Positions 17,651 to 27,464 of a stretch of DNA of 64,000 nucleotides are shown one piece after another. Each line of letters begins with the position of its first letter. Within the stretch, counting starts at the first letter, position 1. The notes beneath the pieces are model-generated. The model was not told where the DNA came from and searched no databases. It saw only the letters and a program-made list of their open reading frames with translations. Source of the DNA: an uncultured Acetobacterium sp. (GTDB lineage Bacteria > Bacillota > Clostridia > Eubacteriales > Eubacteriaceae); assembly GCF_963664135.1 (NCBI RefSeq), contig NZ_OY760905.1, positions 310,001-374,000 on the forward strand, in the 5' to 3' direction. Position numbers and translations under genes: made by a program.

Positions 17651-18952
17651 TTGCAATTTGAAAATTTAAATATTATACAGCCAATTCAGAAGGCTTTAAC
17701 CGCTGAAGGATACACCGAGGCCACACCGATTCAGGAAAAGGCCATTCCGTCTTTATTAGAAGGTAAAGATTTATTGGGATGTGCCCAAACCGGCACTGGA
17801 AAAACAGCCGCCTTTGCGATTCCAATTTTACAGAGCCTTTCCTATGAACAGCGAAATCTCAAGGGTAATCGACCCATTAAGGCGTTAATCCTGGCACCCA
17901 CCCGGGAGCTGGCGCTGCAAATCAGCGATTCATTTAGAGCCTATGGCAAATTCTTGGGGCTACGAACCCTGGTTATTTATGGCGGCGTATCTCAAAACCC
18001 CCAGACCAAGGCTTTAGGCGCTGGGGTTGATATCTTGGTGGCAACACCAGGTCGATTACTGGACTTAATTAATCAGAAATATATCAAACTCAATCAGATC
18101 AAGTCGTTTGTGCTGGATGAAGCCGATATGATGCTGGATATGGGAATGCTCCAGGATGTCCGGAAAATTATTAAACACATGCCGGCAGAACGTCAGAATA
18201 TGCTTTTCTCGGCAACCATGCCGACGGAAATTGCCAAGCTGGCGGGTTCGATTTTAAAAGACCCGGTTAAGGTCACAATTACCCCGGTTTCATCTACTGT
18301 TGAGGTGATTGAGCAAAATGTTTATTATGTCAACAAAAATAATAAGATCAATCTGTTGGTGCATTTACTGAAAAACAAAGAAATTGTTTCGGCGCTGGTC
18401 TTTTCCCGAACCAAGCATGGGGCCGACAAAATCGTCAAACATCTGGAACGTTCCGGCTTTAAAGCTCAGGCCATTCACGGCAACAAATCCCAGAATGCCC
18501 GACAATTGGCGCTGAATAACTTTAAGGAACGAAAGACCCGGATTCTGGTTGCTACCGACATCGCTGCTCGGGGAATCGATATTGAAGAATTATCGCACGT
18601 GTTTAATTATGATTTGCCGGAAGTACCGGAAACTTATGTTCATCGGATTGGTCGTACTGGCCGGGCGGGTCTCGGTGGGATCGCCATTGCCTTTTGTGAT
18701 CAGGAAGAAATACCGTTGCTGGAAGGCATCGAAAAACTGGTATCAAAATCAATCCCTGTGGTTGAAGTGCATCCCTTTCCTTTAGTGGAAGCACCGGCTG
18801 AATTAAAATTGGCATCTGCTCGAAGACCATCAACCAATAAGGCCACTGCTCCCAAAAGTCGCAGACATCATGGGAGTGATGGTGGAAAAAGCACGGGTGG
18901 GAAAAAAGATCGGGATCGCTATTATTCAAAGAATAAGAAAAAAGATAATTAA
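17651..18952 (+). CDS. DEAD-box RNA helicase (RhlE/CshA-like)
   Basis: All DEAD-box motifs are visible in 433 residues: the Q motif (GYTEATPIQEKAIP), motif I AQTGTGKT, PTRELALQ, TPGRLLD, DEAD, SAT, and motif VI HRIGRTGRAG. The final 60 residues are a basic tail rich in Lys, Arg, Ser and Gly that probably binds RNA. Such enzymes unwind short RNA duplexes in ribosome assembly and mRNA decay and are often cold-induced. The start codon is TTG with AAGGAG 6 bases upstream; a short hairpin repeat sits in the leader. Confidence 0.93.
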   Translation: MQFENLNIIQPIQKALTAEGYTEATPIQEKAIPSLLEGKDLLGCAQTGTGKTAAFAIPILQSLSYEQRNLKGNRPIKALILAPTRELALQISDSFRAYGKFLGLRTLVIYGGVSQNPQTKALGAGVDILVATPGRLLDLINQKYIKLNQIKSFVLDEADMMLDMGMLQDVRKIIKHMPAERQNMLFSATMPTEIAKLAGSILKDPVKVTITPVSSTVEVIEQNVYYVNKNNKINLLVHLLKNKEIVSALVFSRTKHGADKIVKHLERSGFKAQAIHGNKSQNARQLALNNFKERKTRILVATDIAARGIDIEELSHVFNYDLPEVPETYVHRIGRTGRAGLGGIAIAFCDQEEIPLLEGIEKLVSKSIPVVEVHPFPLVEAPAELKLASARRPSTNKATAPKSRRHHGSDGGKSTGGKKDRDRYYSKNKKKDN

Positions 18953-19016
18953 AATTTAGAATAATCTGACGATACGCGGGTATCTAAAGTTTACTGGATA
19001 CTGATTTAAATATTAC

Positions 19017-19046
19017 TTGACGTATGCACATTTTTACAATTAGAAT
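19017..19046 (+). promoter_or_regulatory. Predicted promoter of the REC-CheX gene
   Basis: TTGACG (19017-19022) and TAGAAT (19041-19046) are separated by 18 bases, 45 bases before the start codon. Confidence 0.45.
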
Positions 19047-19090
19047 AAAGTAATACGAATTGATATGATTCTACAAAAGGCGGTGGATTT

Positions 19091-19954
19091 ATGGAAAATA
19101 TTAGAGTTATGATAGTTGATGATTCCTCTTTCTCAATAGCAGTTTTAAAAAGAATGCTGGAAAAAGATGGAATGGAAATCGTTGCGACTGCGCTTAATAT
19201 GAGTGAAGCAATAAAAAAAGCCCAGGAAATGAAACCTGACTTAATCACAATGGATATGACTTTACCTGATGGTGATGGAATCGAATGTTCAAAAGAAATT
19301 TTAAAACATTTGAATGATACAAAGATAATCGCAATCAGTGCCATGATGGACGAAGAAATAATCAACCGGGCAAAAAAGGTTGGTATTAAAGGGTATTTGC
19401 AAAAACCAGTTGATCAAAGTGACTTAGATTCTGCAATTGAAAGATTGTTTGAGGGCGAAGAACTTTATAAGGTACTAAAAAGCAATTTTGAGGAAGCGTT
19501 CAAAGAGTCGATTTTCAGCTTTTTGAAAAGAGAAATCGGCGGAGAAATTGCTGTCGAAAAAGTACTGGCACATTCGATGACCACAAATTCTTCCGGGATC
19601 TCGGTGGCAATTGGGATTATTGGACGGCATGACGGCCGGTTGATTATGGATATGTCCGAAGATACCGCCCTGGGTATGACGAAAAAAATATTGCAGGATG
19701 ACACCCAAAAGATTGACGATGCCATTAATTTCTTAAGTGAATTTACCAATGTTATTGCCGGGAATGCCTGTTCACTTTTAAATGGGCTCAATCGTTCTTT
19801 TGGCCTGCGGGTTTCGCCGCCAACGGTGTTCAGGGGAAAAGACATAACGATTTCCATTGGCGATATTATGAGCGAGTCTTTCGTTATCAAAACAGATCTT
19901 GGTGACGTTTTTATGAATGTCGGATTTCAAAAGGGGGCTGTGGAATGGATGTAA
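19091..19954 (+). CDS. Response regulator with C-terminal CheX-like domain
   Basis: The 287-residue protein has a receiver domain (about 1-120) with the acidic pair in MIVDDSS, the phospho-acceptor Asp in ITMDMTLPDG (about residue 56), a Ser in AISAMM and Lys in LQKPVD. A linker leads to a CheC/CheX-type domain (about 140-287). That domain carries FLSEFTNVIAGNA, which matches the E-x2-N phosphatase motif of CheX. CheX removes phosphate from CheY, so the protein may dephosphorylate its own receiver or another CheY. It overlaps the next gene by 10 bases, so the two are translationally coupled. Confidence 0.85.
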   Translation: MENIRVMIVDDSSFSIAVLKRMLEKDGMEIVATALNMSEAIKKAQEMKPDLITMDMTLPDGDGIECSKEILKHLNDTKIIAISAMMDEEIINRAKKVGIKGYLQKPVDQSDLDSAIERLFEGEELYKVLKSNFEEAFKESIFSFLKREIGGEIAVEKVLAHSMTTNSSGISVAIGIIGRHDGRLIMDMSEDTALGMTKKILQDDTQKIDDAINFLSEFTNVIAGNACSLLNGLNRSFGLRVSPPTVFRGKDITISIGDIMSESFVIKTDLGDVFMNVGFQKGAVEWM

Positions 19955-20403
19955 CAATTATCAATCCTTTTATTGCATCAGTTACGGATGTAATGCCTCA
20001 ATTAGGATTTGAAAATATCGTTTTAAAAGAACAAATCGAAAAATCCAAAAAAATAACTGCCAGCGGAATTGTGCTGACATTGGGAATTGTCGGTGATAAA
20101 AAGGGAAATGTCGCCTACTCCATTGATACCGAGGGAGCAAAACAGATTGCCTCCACCATGATGATGGGTATGCCGGTCGATGAGTTGGATGATATGGCAA
20201 AGAGTGCAATTTCTGAGCTATCGAACATGTTAACCGCCAATGCGACAATTAATTTCTCGAATGATGGCATTAATGTTGATATTTCGCCGCCAACCATGTT
20301 GACTGGTGAAGATATCGAACTCAGTATGAGCAAGGACCAGGTTATGTGTGTTCAATTTGATATTGATGGTATTAAGCTGGAAATCAATGTGGCCTTGGAT
20401 TAA
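19945..20403 (+). CDS. cheX: Stand-alone CheX-like protein
   Basis: A 152-residue CheX homologue with AISELSNMLTANA at about residues 88-100, the E-x2-N active-site helix. CheX proteins are CheY-phosphate phosphatases that terminate the chemotaxis signal. It is encoded in overlap with the REC-CheX gene, behind a GGGGG-type ribosome site inside that gene. The domain resembles the C-terminal half of its neighbour (both contain SPPT followed by GEDI or GKDI), pointing to an origin by duplication. Confidence 0.8.
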   Translation: MDVTIINPFIASVTDVMPQLGFENIVLKEQIEKSKKITASGIVLTLGIVGDKKGNVAYSIDTEGAKQIASTMMMGMPVDELDDMAKSAISELSNMLTANATINFSNDGINVDISPPTMLTGEDIELSMSKDQVMCVQFDIDGIKLEINVALD

Positions 20404-20430
20404 ATAAGGTTGACATTAATTTAAACAACA

Positions 20431-20471
20431 AAAAAATGAGTATTATCCGAGATGGATGATGCTCATTTTTT
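20431..20471 (+). terminator. Intrinsic terminator, bidirectional
   Basis: AAAAAATGAG-TATTATCC pairs with GGATGATG-CTCATTTTTT. It lies between the converging cheX and chemoreceptor genes. Confidence 0.75.
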
Positions 20472-20545
20472 ATTGTTTTCGATTTGAACAGTAAATCATG
20501 ACCACCGGCTTGCGGGTGATCATGATAATGAGCGGAAGAGAGACC

Positions 20546-23527
20546 TTATTTCGACTTGGTTAATTGAAAGTTGCTGACCATATTTTTAAGCAGCTCGGCC
20601 TGGCTGTACAGTTCTTCACTGGCAGCGGCGCTTTCTTCGGCGGTGGCCGAGTTGGTCTGAACAACCTGTGAAACCTGATCGATCCCTTTGTTGATTTCAT
20701 TGATGGAAGCAGTTTGCTCATTGGAAGCGACATCAATTTTACCAACCAGAGCAGCGACTTTAGCAACCCCGTCGACAATTTCATTAAGGGATTCGGCGGT
20801 ATTGTTGGCAATAACAGTGCCCTCAGAAACCTTGAAAATGGAGCCTTCAATCAGTTCGGTGGTTTCTTTGGCGGCTTCGGCACTGCGTCCGGCCAGGGTT
20901 CTGACCTCTTCAGCGACGACAGCAAAACCTTTGCCCTGCTGTCCGGCTCTTGCGGCTTCAACTGCCGCATTCAGTGCCAGGATATTGGTCTGGAAAGCAA
21001 TATCATCAATAACCTTGATGATATTAGAAATTTTTGCAGATGAGGCATTAATTTCTTCCATCGATCTTAGCATTTGTTGCATCTGAGTGTTACCACTTAC
21101 CGCATTCTTCTGGGCGGTCAGCGTTAGCTGGTTGGCCTGGTTAGCATTTACGGCATTTTCTCTGGTTTGAACGGCGACTTCAGCAATTGAAGCATTCAAT
21201 TCTTCCATGGAACTAGCCTGCTCGGTGGCACCTTGCGCCAGCGCCTGACTGCCATAGGAGACCTGCTTCGATCCCGAGGCAACCTCGTCGGCAGAATCAT
21301 TGATATTGCCGAGAATTTCGTTAAATGACCGCATCGTATCATTGAGGGAATTCTTGATAATCGCGTAACTGCCCAGATAATCCCCTTGCATGGAATGAGT
21401 CAGATTACCCGCCGCCATTTCGGCTAAGACGATAGCAGCTTCGTTGATCGGTTGTTCAATGGCGTCCAGGGTTTGGTTAAAGCCGTCGACAATATCTCGA
21501 TAGCCGCCTTCAAATTTAGACGCATCGCTGCGGAATTCCAGGTTACCGTTAATCCCGGCCTGGGCAAGGCTTCGGGATTCGCCAATCAGATTGTCAATGG
21601 TGGTCAGGGTGCCAATAAGTGCTGGCATCAGTTTATCGTTGTCAGAGCGTTTGCCAATGGAAAGTAATTCTTTCAGTCGGCTGGTATCGCCCTGAGATAT
21701 CCGAATAAAAGCATCCTGAGCAGCCAGCAGTCGGGTATGAACCTGATTGATTTCCTCGCCAAATTCTTTCATATGGCCTTTGTAGTCGCCTACCATTGAA
21801 ATGGTATAATCGTTGACTGCCATTTTGGTCATTACCTGGCGCGCCTCATTAACGGGTGCTAACAGGGCGTTCAGGGTATTGTTAAAACCTTCGATGATTT
21901 TTCGGAAATCACCGCTGTGTCGGGTGGCATCCGCCTGGATTTCCAACTGACCGGCAGTGGCGGCTTGAGCCAGCATATCGACATCGGCGACCAGTGCATT
22001 GATGTTATCGATGCAGGAATTTAGGTTTTCTTTAATGGTATTAAAGTCGCCATGATAGGTAGCGGTGATTTTGGCAGGAACTTCGCCCTTGCTGATTTTA
22101 TTGACATAGTCGGCTGACATATTTAGGGGCTCGACCACGGCATCCAGAGTATTATTGACGCCAACGACAATATCCCGGTACTTGCCCTGGAATTTGTCAG
22201 CATCGCCACGGATCGATAAATGACCGTCAGTGGCCGATTGGGTCAGCATTTCCACCTCGGCTTCCAGGTTCTTGAGGTTTTCGACGACTTCAAGTAGACT
22301 CTTGGACTGGATATCATGATCGGATTTCACATCGACGGCAACATTGAGATTACCCAGAGAAATCTGTTCCAGGGTAGCAATGTTTTCCTGAATATTTTCG
22401 GATAGTTTCTGGAAGGATAATCCCAGTTTGCCCAGCTCATCTTCCCGTTTAATGATTTCATCAGGAATCTCGCTGTCAAAATCACCTAGTTCAGCTTTAT
22501 GGAACAATTCGGTGATCAGGACGATGGGGTTGACCACGCCTTTGATCTGTTTGACAATAATAAAACTCAGCACGATCAGGGTTAATAAGAATAAACCGAT
22601 CAGCTGGAAAATCATCATCATAATTGGGGCATTGAGCTCGCTTTGGGGCTCCATAATCGCCAATGTCCAACCGGTTGCGGGGATTGGGGCATAATAGATA
22701 TTATTTTTGCCGGAGGTATCGGTAAATACGCCAGATCCGGGTTCACCGCTGATCATGCTTTTCCCCAAGGCGGCCAAGCTGGCGTTAGGGTCTTCAAGCA
22801 GGTTGACGCTCATCGCTTTGGCAGCATCGGCATCGGCAATATAGAGACCGGTCTGATCAACCAGAAAGGCTCTGCCGGTTTCGCCGACTTTGATCTCGCT
22901 GATCATCTGCTGGAGACTGGAAAGATCGATATCGCCGGTGACCACACCTTTAAAGTTTTTGCCGCTGTCATAAAAGGCAGCTGCCGCCGTGACCATGGAA
23001 ATGCCCAGGGCATCGTCTTTAAATGGCGGTGACCAGGCAATCTCGCCAGCGGCGCTCTTACCTACGGTGTACCATTCCTGATTGGGATAGTCATACTCGT
23101 CAGTGCTGAACAAGGCTTCAGCAAAAGCAATACTAGCATTATCCCGATATGCGTAAGGGCCGAAATATTTAATTTCTGGTTTATAACTATTGTAGTCATA
23201 AAAGACCCCCATGCCATAGGTATCGTCATTGAGTCCCACATATTGGGTCAGCAGATTGCTGTATTCCGGGGCGGTCATCTGGGTGCCGGTGACGCCGATG
23301 GTTGTCCCCAAACTGCTCGTCGCTTTGCTGTGATTGCTGAGTACCTGCTCAATCTCACCAATGGTGTTGTTGAGCTGCAGATTCATCCGCTCTTCGATTT
23401 GCTGGTTTTCGGTATTGATGCTTAAAACAATTACCGCAATGCCAATTACGAGTAGGGCTAAGGCTACAAAAATAATTACCATCGAGGTAATTTTATTCCC
23501 AATTGAATGCTTGTTAAAAATTTTCAT
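20546..23527 (-). CDS. Methyl-accepting chemotaxis protein, dCache sensor and several HAMP-like modules
   Basis: This 993-residue receptor has an N-terminal membrane helix (about 13-35), an extracytoplasmic double-Cache domain (about 40-305, with [18 protein letters not shown] and [16 protein letters not shown]), and a second membrane helix near 313-337. About 390 residues of repeated HAMP-like modules follow. Their recurring phrase is 'GDF..I..GFNNTLDA...P'. The signalling hairpin with [19 protein letters not shown] and [16 protein letters not shown] comes last. dCache domains usually bind amino acids or other small molecules directly. No cheA or cheW is nearby. It converges on the CheX pair. 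Confidence 0.93.
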   Translation of the reverse strand: MKIFNKHSIGNKITSMVIIFVALALLVIGIAVIVLSINTENQQIEERMNLQLNNTIGEIEQVLSNHSKATSSLGTTIGVTGTQMTAPEYSNLLTQYVGLNDDTYGMGVFYDYNSYKPEIKYFGPYAYRDNASIAFAEALFSTDEYDYPNQEWYTVGKSAAGEIAWSPPFKDDALGISMVTAAAAFYDSGKNFKGVVTGDIDLSSLQQMISEIKVGETGRAFLVDQTGLYIADADAAKAMSVNLLEDPNASLAALGKSMISGEPGSGVFTDTSGKNNIYYAPIPATGWTLAIMEPQSELNAPIMMMIFQLIGLFLLTLIVLSFIIVKQIKGVVNPIVLITELFHKAELGDFDSEIPDEIIKREDELGKLGLSFQKLSENIQENIATLEQISLGNLNVAVDVKSDHDIQSKSLLEVVENLKNLEAEVEMLTQSATDGHLSIRGDADKFQGKYRDIVVGVNNTLDAVVEPLNMSADYVNKISKGEVPAKITATYHGDFNTIKENLNSCIDNINALVADVDMLAQAATAGQLEIQADATRHSGDFRKIIEGFNNTLNALLAPVNEARQVMTKMAVNDYTISMVGDYKGHMKEFGEEINQVHTRLLAAQDAFIRISQGDTSRLKELLSIGKRSDNDKLMPALIGTLTTIDNLIGESRSLAQAGINGNLEFRSDASKFEGGYRDIVDGFNQTLDAIEQPINEAAIVLAEMAAGNLTHSMQGDYLGSYAIIKNSLNDTMRSFNEILGNINDSADEVASGSKQVSYGSQALAQGATEQASSMEELNASIAEVAVQTRENAVNANQANQLTLTAQKNAVSGNTQMQQMLRSMEEINASSAKISNIIKVIDDIAFQTNILALNAAVEAARAGQQGKGFAVVAEEVRTLAGRSAEAAKETTELIEGSIFKVSEGTVIANNTAESLNEIVDGVAKVAALVGKIDVASNEQTASINEINKGIDQVSQVVQTNSATAEESAAASEELYSQAELLKNMVSNFQLTKSK

Positions 23528-23720
23528 CCTGATTTCCGCCTTTAAAATATTTTTATCTGAGTTGTTACTTTATACCACATTCTAAAGCATATTAAACCGA
23601 AACGCTATAGAACTTATTGTTAAATGTATGATAAATAAAATTCAGTTGTCATTTTTTAGTTGGAACGTTAAACACCCTCAAGCTAATGCAAATAAGATGA
23701 GCGCAACAGAATTGCCAAAT

Positions 23721-24326
23721 TTAAGATTTTTGTGCTTGCAACTGCAAAAAATTCTGACCCAGCTTGTTGCCGATATTCGGTAAACCGAAGCCCACAAAAA
23801 GATCCATCATCGCTGCCCAATAGGGCGGATAGCAACCTTGACCTTGTGAAAGAAACGGCTCCCGATTTTCAAAGATTATTTTTAAATCCCAGCTTAAATC
23901 ATCCGCGGTATCAATAGCCGTGTAGGTGGACTGCCAATCCATGATAAACAGCGCATAAAAATCTTGGAGTAACTGCTGCCACTGCTGCTGATCGATATAA
24001 ATCTCGGGAAGATCCGGGTAATAACAGAGAAATGGCCCCTCAATGGTAGCGCCGGTGGTGGTTTTTGAAAAGGTCAGGTTTTGACTGGCAGTACCTTTTT
24101 TATAAGTGTTCAGGATGATTTGACGAGTGTTCGCCATGCGGTCACGGTGATCGCCGCCAAAATCGCTTTGGCAGTCATGACAATAAAGTGAAGGAAGCGT
24201 TGCAACGGTATCATTTATACTGGGTTGTTGCGATTCGTTGAAACAGTTTTCTGGGATGTCTTTGTTCTGGTCTACAACCGAACTGGTGTTAGCACCGCCA
24301 CATTTGGGGCAGATAATTTGGTTCAT
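23721..24326 (-). CDS. Hypothetical protein with N-terminal zinc ribbon
   Basis: Residues 6-9 (CPKC) and 49-52 (CHDC) form a likely four-cysteine zinc ribbon split by a polar insertion. The remaining 145 residues are aromatic-rich (many Tyr and Trp) with no motif I know. The product is 201 residues and lacks signal and membrane segments. The start has AAGGAG upstream. The gene stands alone between the chemoreceptor and rsgA, and no function can be assigned. Confidence 0.6.
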   Translation of the reverse strand: MNQIICPKCGGANTSSVVDQNKDIPENCFNESQQPSINDTVATLPSLYCHDCQSDFGGDHRDRMANTRQIILNTYKKGTASQNLTFSKTTTGATIEGPFLCYYPDLPEIYIDQQQWQQLLQDFYALFIMDWQSTYTAIDTADDLSWDLKIIFENREPFLSQGQGCYPPYWAAMMDLFVGFGLPNIGNKLGQNFLQLQAQKS

Positions 24327-24550
24327 AAGGTCTCCTTGTAGTGTTAAAGTTTTGGGAACTGGTGCGGTTTTTTACGCTGCTGGTTCGCAGTCAGGGTTGT
24401 GGATTCTAAAGTGCATTTGTCTTAAAGTCTTGATTTTTTAGCAAAAGATTCTTAATTTCTATTTTAGCTGATTTTGTCAGATAATGCATTGCTTTTCTTC
24501 AATTTGATCGGTTGAAGGGGATAATTATCATCAGGATGTATTGATTTACC

Positions 24551-24580
24551 TTGACTTGTTTTGAAAGAATCATTTACAAT
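24551..24580 (+). promoter_or_regulatory. Predicted promoter upstream of the small frame and rsgA
   Basis: TTGACT (24551-24556) and TACAAT (24575-24580) are 18 bases apart. Confidence 0.5.
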
Positions 24581-24610
24581 GAGATAAAGTACGAAAAATA
24601 AGGAGATTTT

Positions 24611-24667
24611 ATGAAAAATTATAAAATGGATATTGTAGTGATGCCGGAGGGCAAAGAAATACAATAA
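24611..24667 (+). CDS. 18-codon open frame with strong ribosome site, possible leader peptide
   Basis: ATG at 24611 is preceded by TAAGGAG with ideal spacing and follows a good promoter by 30 bases. The frame reads MKNYKMDIVVMPEGKEIQ and stops at 24667, 58 bases before rsgA. It could be a translated leader or the remnant of a truncated gene. I do not recognise the sequence. Confidence 0.3.
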   Translation: MKNYKMDIVVMPEGKEIQ

Positions 24668-24725
24668 ACCTTTGACCCTCCAATCGGATGAATATAAAAT
24701 TCGAATAAAAAAATTGGAGGAAAAA

Positions 24726-25805
24726 ATGAATAAAATAAATTTGGAAAATTACGGACTAACCGAGCGATTTCAGCAGCAAGCCAGCCAGTATGAGCACTTG
24801 TTTATTGCCAGAGTGACCGAGCAACATCGGGAGTTATATAAGGTTATCTGCGAAAATGGTGAATTATTGGCCGAAGTGTCCGGTAAACTGGCGTTTAATG
24901 CCGATGATAGTACCGGGTTTCCGGTGGTTGGTGACTGGGTGATGATTGATCGAACTGACAGCGATGCTGGCAATGCGGTGATCCACCAGGTCTTAAGTCG
25001 TACCAGTCTGTTTGAACGAAAAGCTGCCGGAACCGGTAATGCCATCCAGATCGTTGCCGCAAACTTCGATCTGGTGTTCATCTGCATGTCATTAAACGCC
25101 GATTTTAACCTGCGCCGTCTGGAACGCTATCTTTCCATCGCCTGGAATAGCATGGCGATGCCGGTGATTGTCCTGACCAAAGCTGATTTATGTGACGATC
25201 TGGCCAGTCGTCTGGCAGAGATTTCCACGGTTCGGGTGGGAACGGATGTGGTCGTTTGTTCCAGTGCCGACAGCCGCGGCTATGATCAGATTGCTGCCTA
25301 CCTGTCACCGGGAAAAACGATCGTCTTTCTGGGATCATCCGGGGTGGGGAAATCCACCATTATCAACCGCTTGATGGGGGCAGAAATACTGCAAACCAAG
25401 GGACTTCGCAACGATGATCAGGGTCGCCACACCACCACCCATCGTCAATTGCTGTTGCTACCCGATGGCGGCGTGGTTATCGACACGCCGGGGATGCGGG
25501 AGCTGCATTTGGATATGGCTAATTTGTCCAAATCCTTTGAGGATATTGAAGCTTTGGCGGAGAACTGTCGCTTTAGCGACTGCACCCACACCAGCGAACC
25601 GGGTTGTGCGGTTAAAAAAGCCATCGAAACCGGAGAACTGTCCAAAAAGCGCTTCGAAAACTATAACAAGCTGAAGCGCGAGCTGGATTACGAAGGGCTA
25701 AATTCACGACAACTCGAAGCGGAAAAAATCAAGAATATGTTTGGCAGCAAAAATGAAATGAAACAAGTCATGCGGCAAGCAAAAAACAAAAATAAACGAA
25801 ATTAA
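24726..25805 (+). CDS. rsgA: Ribosome small-subunit GTPase RsgA
   Basis: The start is the ATG at 24726, with GGAGG 5 bases upstream. The 359-residue product has the circularly permuted GTPase order: an N-terminal OB fold, G4 LTKAD, then the P-loop GSSGVGKST, then G3 DTPGM. A zinc site CRFSDCTHTSEPGC (C-x4-C-x-H-x5-C) and a basic C-terminal helix follow. RsgA checks late 30S subunit maturation and is released on GTP hydrolysis. The N-terminal region is longer than in E. coli type proteins by a short helix. It may share a transcript with the 18-codon frame upstream. Confidence 0.94.
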   Translation: MNKINLENYGLTERFQQQASQYEHLFIARVTEQHRELYKVICENGELLAEVSGKLAFNADDSTGFPVVGDWVMIDRTDSDAGNAVIHQVLSRTSLFERKAAGTGNAIQIVAANFDLVFICMSLNADFNLRRLERYLSIAWNSMAMPVIVLTKADLCDDLASRLAEISTVRVGTDVVVCSSADSRGYDQIAAYLSPGKTIVFLGSSGVGKSTIINRLMGAEILQTKGLRNDDQGRHTTTHRQLLLLPDGGVVIDTPGMRELHLDMANLSKSFEDIEALAENCRFSDCTHTSEPGCAVKKAIETGELSKKRFENYNKLKRELDYEGLNSRQLEAEKIKNMFGSKNEMKQVMRQAKNKNKRN

Positions 25806-25831
25806 AGGATGTAAGTCTGCATTACCAAACT

Positions 25832-25960
25832 ACCGTATGCTTTGAGATCAGTTTCGCACGAAACAATTGTTACACTGTACGTCGTACAGGCTATCGCCTG
25901 TTCGCCTACACGTTACACAATCGTTTGTGGAAACTGAACACAAAGCAATAATTGTTCGGT
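25832..25960. repeat. Dispersed long-hairpin repeat, copy B
   Basis: This imperfect inverted repeat of about 130 bases runs from ACCGTATGCTTTGAGATCAG to CACAAAGCAATAATTGTTCGGT. Inner arms are CGAAACAATTGTTACACTG and CGTTACACAATCGTTTGTGG. At the centre CTGTACG-T-CGTACAG is a perfect odd palindrome. It shares long words with copies A and D. It lies between rsgA and the lipase-like gene, in the leader of the latter. Confidence 0.8.
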
Positions 25961-26008
25961 GTTATGATTTTAGTACTTGCTTAGTAAAAAAGAATAAAGG
26001 AGATATCG

Positions 26009-26857
26009 ATGAGTGCAATAGAACATCAAGCCGAGAATCCATTTGGCTTAAGTAAAAGTGATGCCATTTTAATGGCCGGGTTTTGTTATCAGACGTATCC
26101 GTATTTTAGTGAAAACAAACTGGTTTTACCGGAAGAATTTAAACCCATCCATTCATTCTCGGGAAAAGCCGGGGTCACTGAGAAAACCGCAGAGAATTTC
26201 GGATTTGTGGCTGAATCTCCGGAGCGGGTCGTGATTGCTTTTCGGGGATCAGATTCAACCCCAAACCTGGATTCGGATTTGGATCTGTTTCAGATTCCCT
26301 TTCCCTATGTGGCCGATGGTGGTTCCAGCCACCGGGGGATTACCCGGATTTATCAGTCGATGCGAGACGAACTGATTGCGATTATCAACAGCCTTTCTAC
26401 AGACAAACCGCTCTATCTGACGGGTCATAGTCTGGGCGGGGATCTTGCGATGATGGCGGCCCTGGATTTTGCGGTTAATACGGCCCCAAAAAATACCATC
26501 GTTTATACCTATGCGGCCGGGCGGCCCGGCGATGTGGCTTTTGCGAAAAAATATAATCAGCTGGTTAAAAACAGCTATCGGATTTTTAATGTCCATGATT
26601 TTATCCCCACCCTGCCGGCCGCCGAATATCCGCCGCCGTTTACCGAAAAGGGGCTGTTTTATGAGCACGTTAATATGGCGGTGCCGATTGGTTTTCAGCT
26701 GAATAATGTGTTTCTCAATCATCGGATCAATTGTTATTTCCAGAAACTAGGCGAACAGGATAGTGATTATCTAAATACCCTGCGCAGCAACAGCCCCGAC
26801 TTTTGTCCGGAGCCCATTAATTTGCCGACATTGGCGGATGCAATGAAAAATAATTAG
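26009..26857 (+). CDS. Lipase-like alpha/beta hydrolase
   Basis: The 282-residue protein carries the class 3 lipase / DUF2974 pattern. It has VVIAFRGSDS (oxyanion-strand region, about residues 72-81) and LTGHSLGGDLAMMAALDF with the nucleophile Ser at about 137. An Asp lies in FNVHDFIPTLP and a late His in EHVNMAVP or NHRINCYF. No signal peptide, so it should act inside the cell, on an unknown ester. The start has AAAGGAG. It is followed 53 bases later by a GNAT gene, so the two may form a transcript. Confidence 0.85.
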   Translation: MSAIEHQAENPFGLSKSDAILMAGFCYQTYPYFSENKLVLPEEFKPIHSFSGKAGVTEKTAENFGFVAESPERVVIAFRGSDSTPNLDSDLDLFQIPFPYVADGGSSHRGITRIYQSMRDELIAIINSLSTDKPLYLTGHSLGGDLAMMAALDFAVNTAPKNTIVYTYAAGRPGDVAFAKKYNQLVKNSYRIFNVHDFIPTLPAAEYPPPFTEKGLFYEHVNMAVPIGFQLNNVFLNHRINCYFQKLGEQDSDYLNTLRSNSPDFCPEPINLPTLADAMKNN

Positions 26858-26910
26858 GGATTTAAGCGTCGACACTGATTGAACTTATTGACATCCCAGG
26901 AGAGGTTTAC

Positions 26911-27381
26911 ATGATTAAAAAAATTGACGATAGCGATTTAAAAGCAGCGGTAGATCTGGCCAATCAGGTTTTTCACGAATTCATTGCCGATGGCTATTCG
27001 GAAGAAGGTCGTCAGACCTTTACCGATTATCTGGACTATAAGTTGCAGGAAATGGCCGAGGATCTGGAAAGCGGCCACAAGAAATTATGGGGTTTCTATC
27101 AAGACCACCAAATTGTCGGAGTGATCGGCACCCGGGATGCATTTCATATCTCGTTGATGTTTGTCGATAAAAATTATCACCAGCGGGGCATTGCCCGGGC
27201 GTTGTTTGACACCGTCATCGCCGATTTAAAACACCAACAGGACGGACAACTCTTTGAAATGACCGTTAATTCGTCCCCCTATGCAGTGGCAGTTTACCGG
27301 CGTTTCGGTTTTGAAGCCACGGCAGCGGAACAGGTCAACAACGGCATTCGCTTTGTGCCGATGAGAATGACGGTTCGTTAA
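26911..27381 (+). CDS. GNAT-family N-acetyltransferase
   Basis: A 156-residue acetyltransferase with the acetyl-CoA pyrophosphate loop YHQRGIARALFD (about 90-101), preceded by the usual beta strand (ISLMFVDKN). The late VNSSPYAVAVYRRFGFEA motif is typical. The substrate is not predictable. The AGGAG site is 9 bases upstream. Confidence 0.85.
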   Translation: MIKKIDDSDLKAAVDLANQVFHEFIADGYSEEGRQTFTDYLDYKLQEMAEDLESGHKKLWGFYQDHQIVGVIGTRDAFHISLMFVDKNYHQRGIARALFDTVIADLKHQQDGQLFEMTVNSSPYAVAVYRRFGFEATAAEQVNNGIRFVPMRMTVR

Positions 27382-27428
27382 GCGAATCGGGATTTTTCTT
27401 AATGATTGCGTTATCAATGAAATAATAT

Positions 27429-27457
27429 TTGACAAAAGCTTCGATATCGATTAAGAT
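27429..27457 (+). promoter_or_regulatory. Promoter of the trp operon
   Basis: A consensus TTGACA (27429-27434) and TAAGAT (27452-27457) with 17-base spacing start the T-box leader about 370 bases before trpE. Confidence 0.65.
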
Positions 27458-27464
27458 TTATCTA

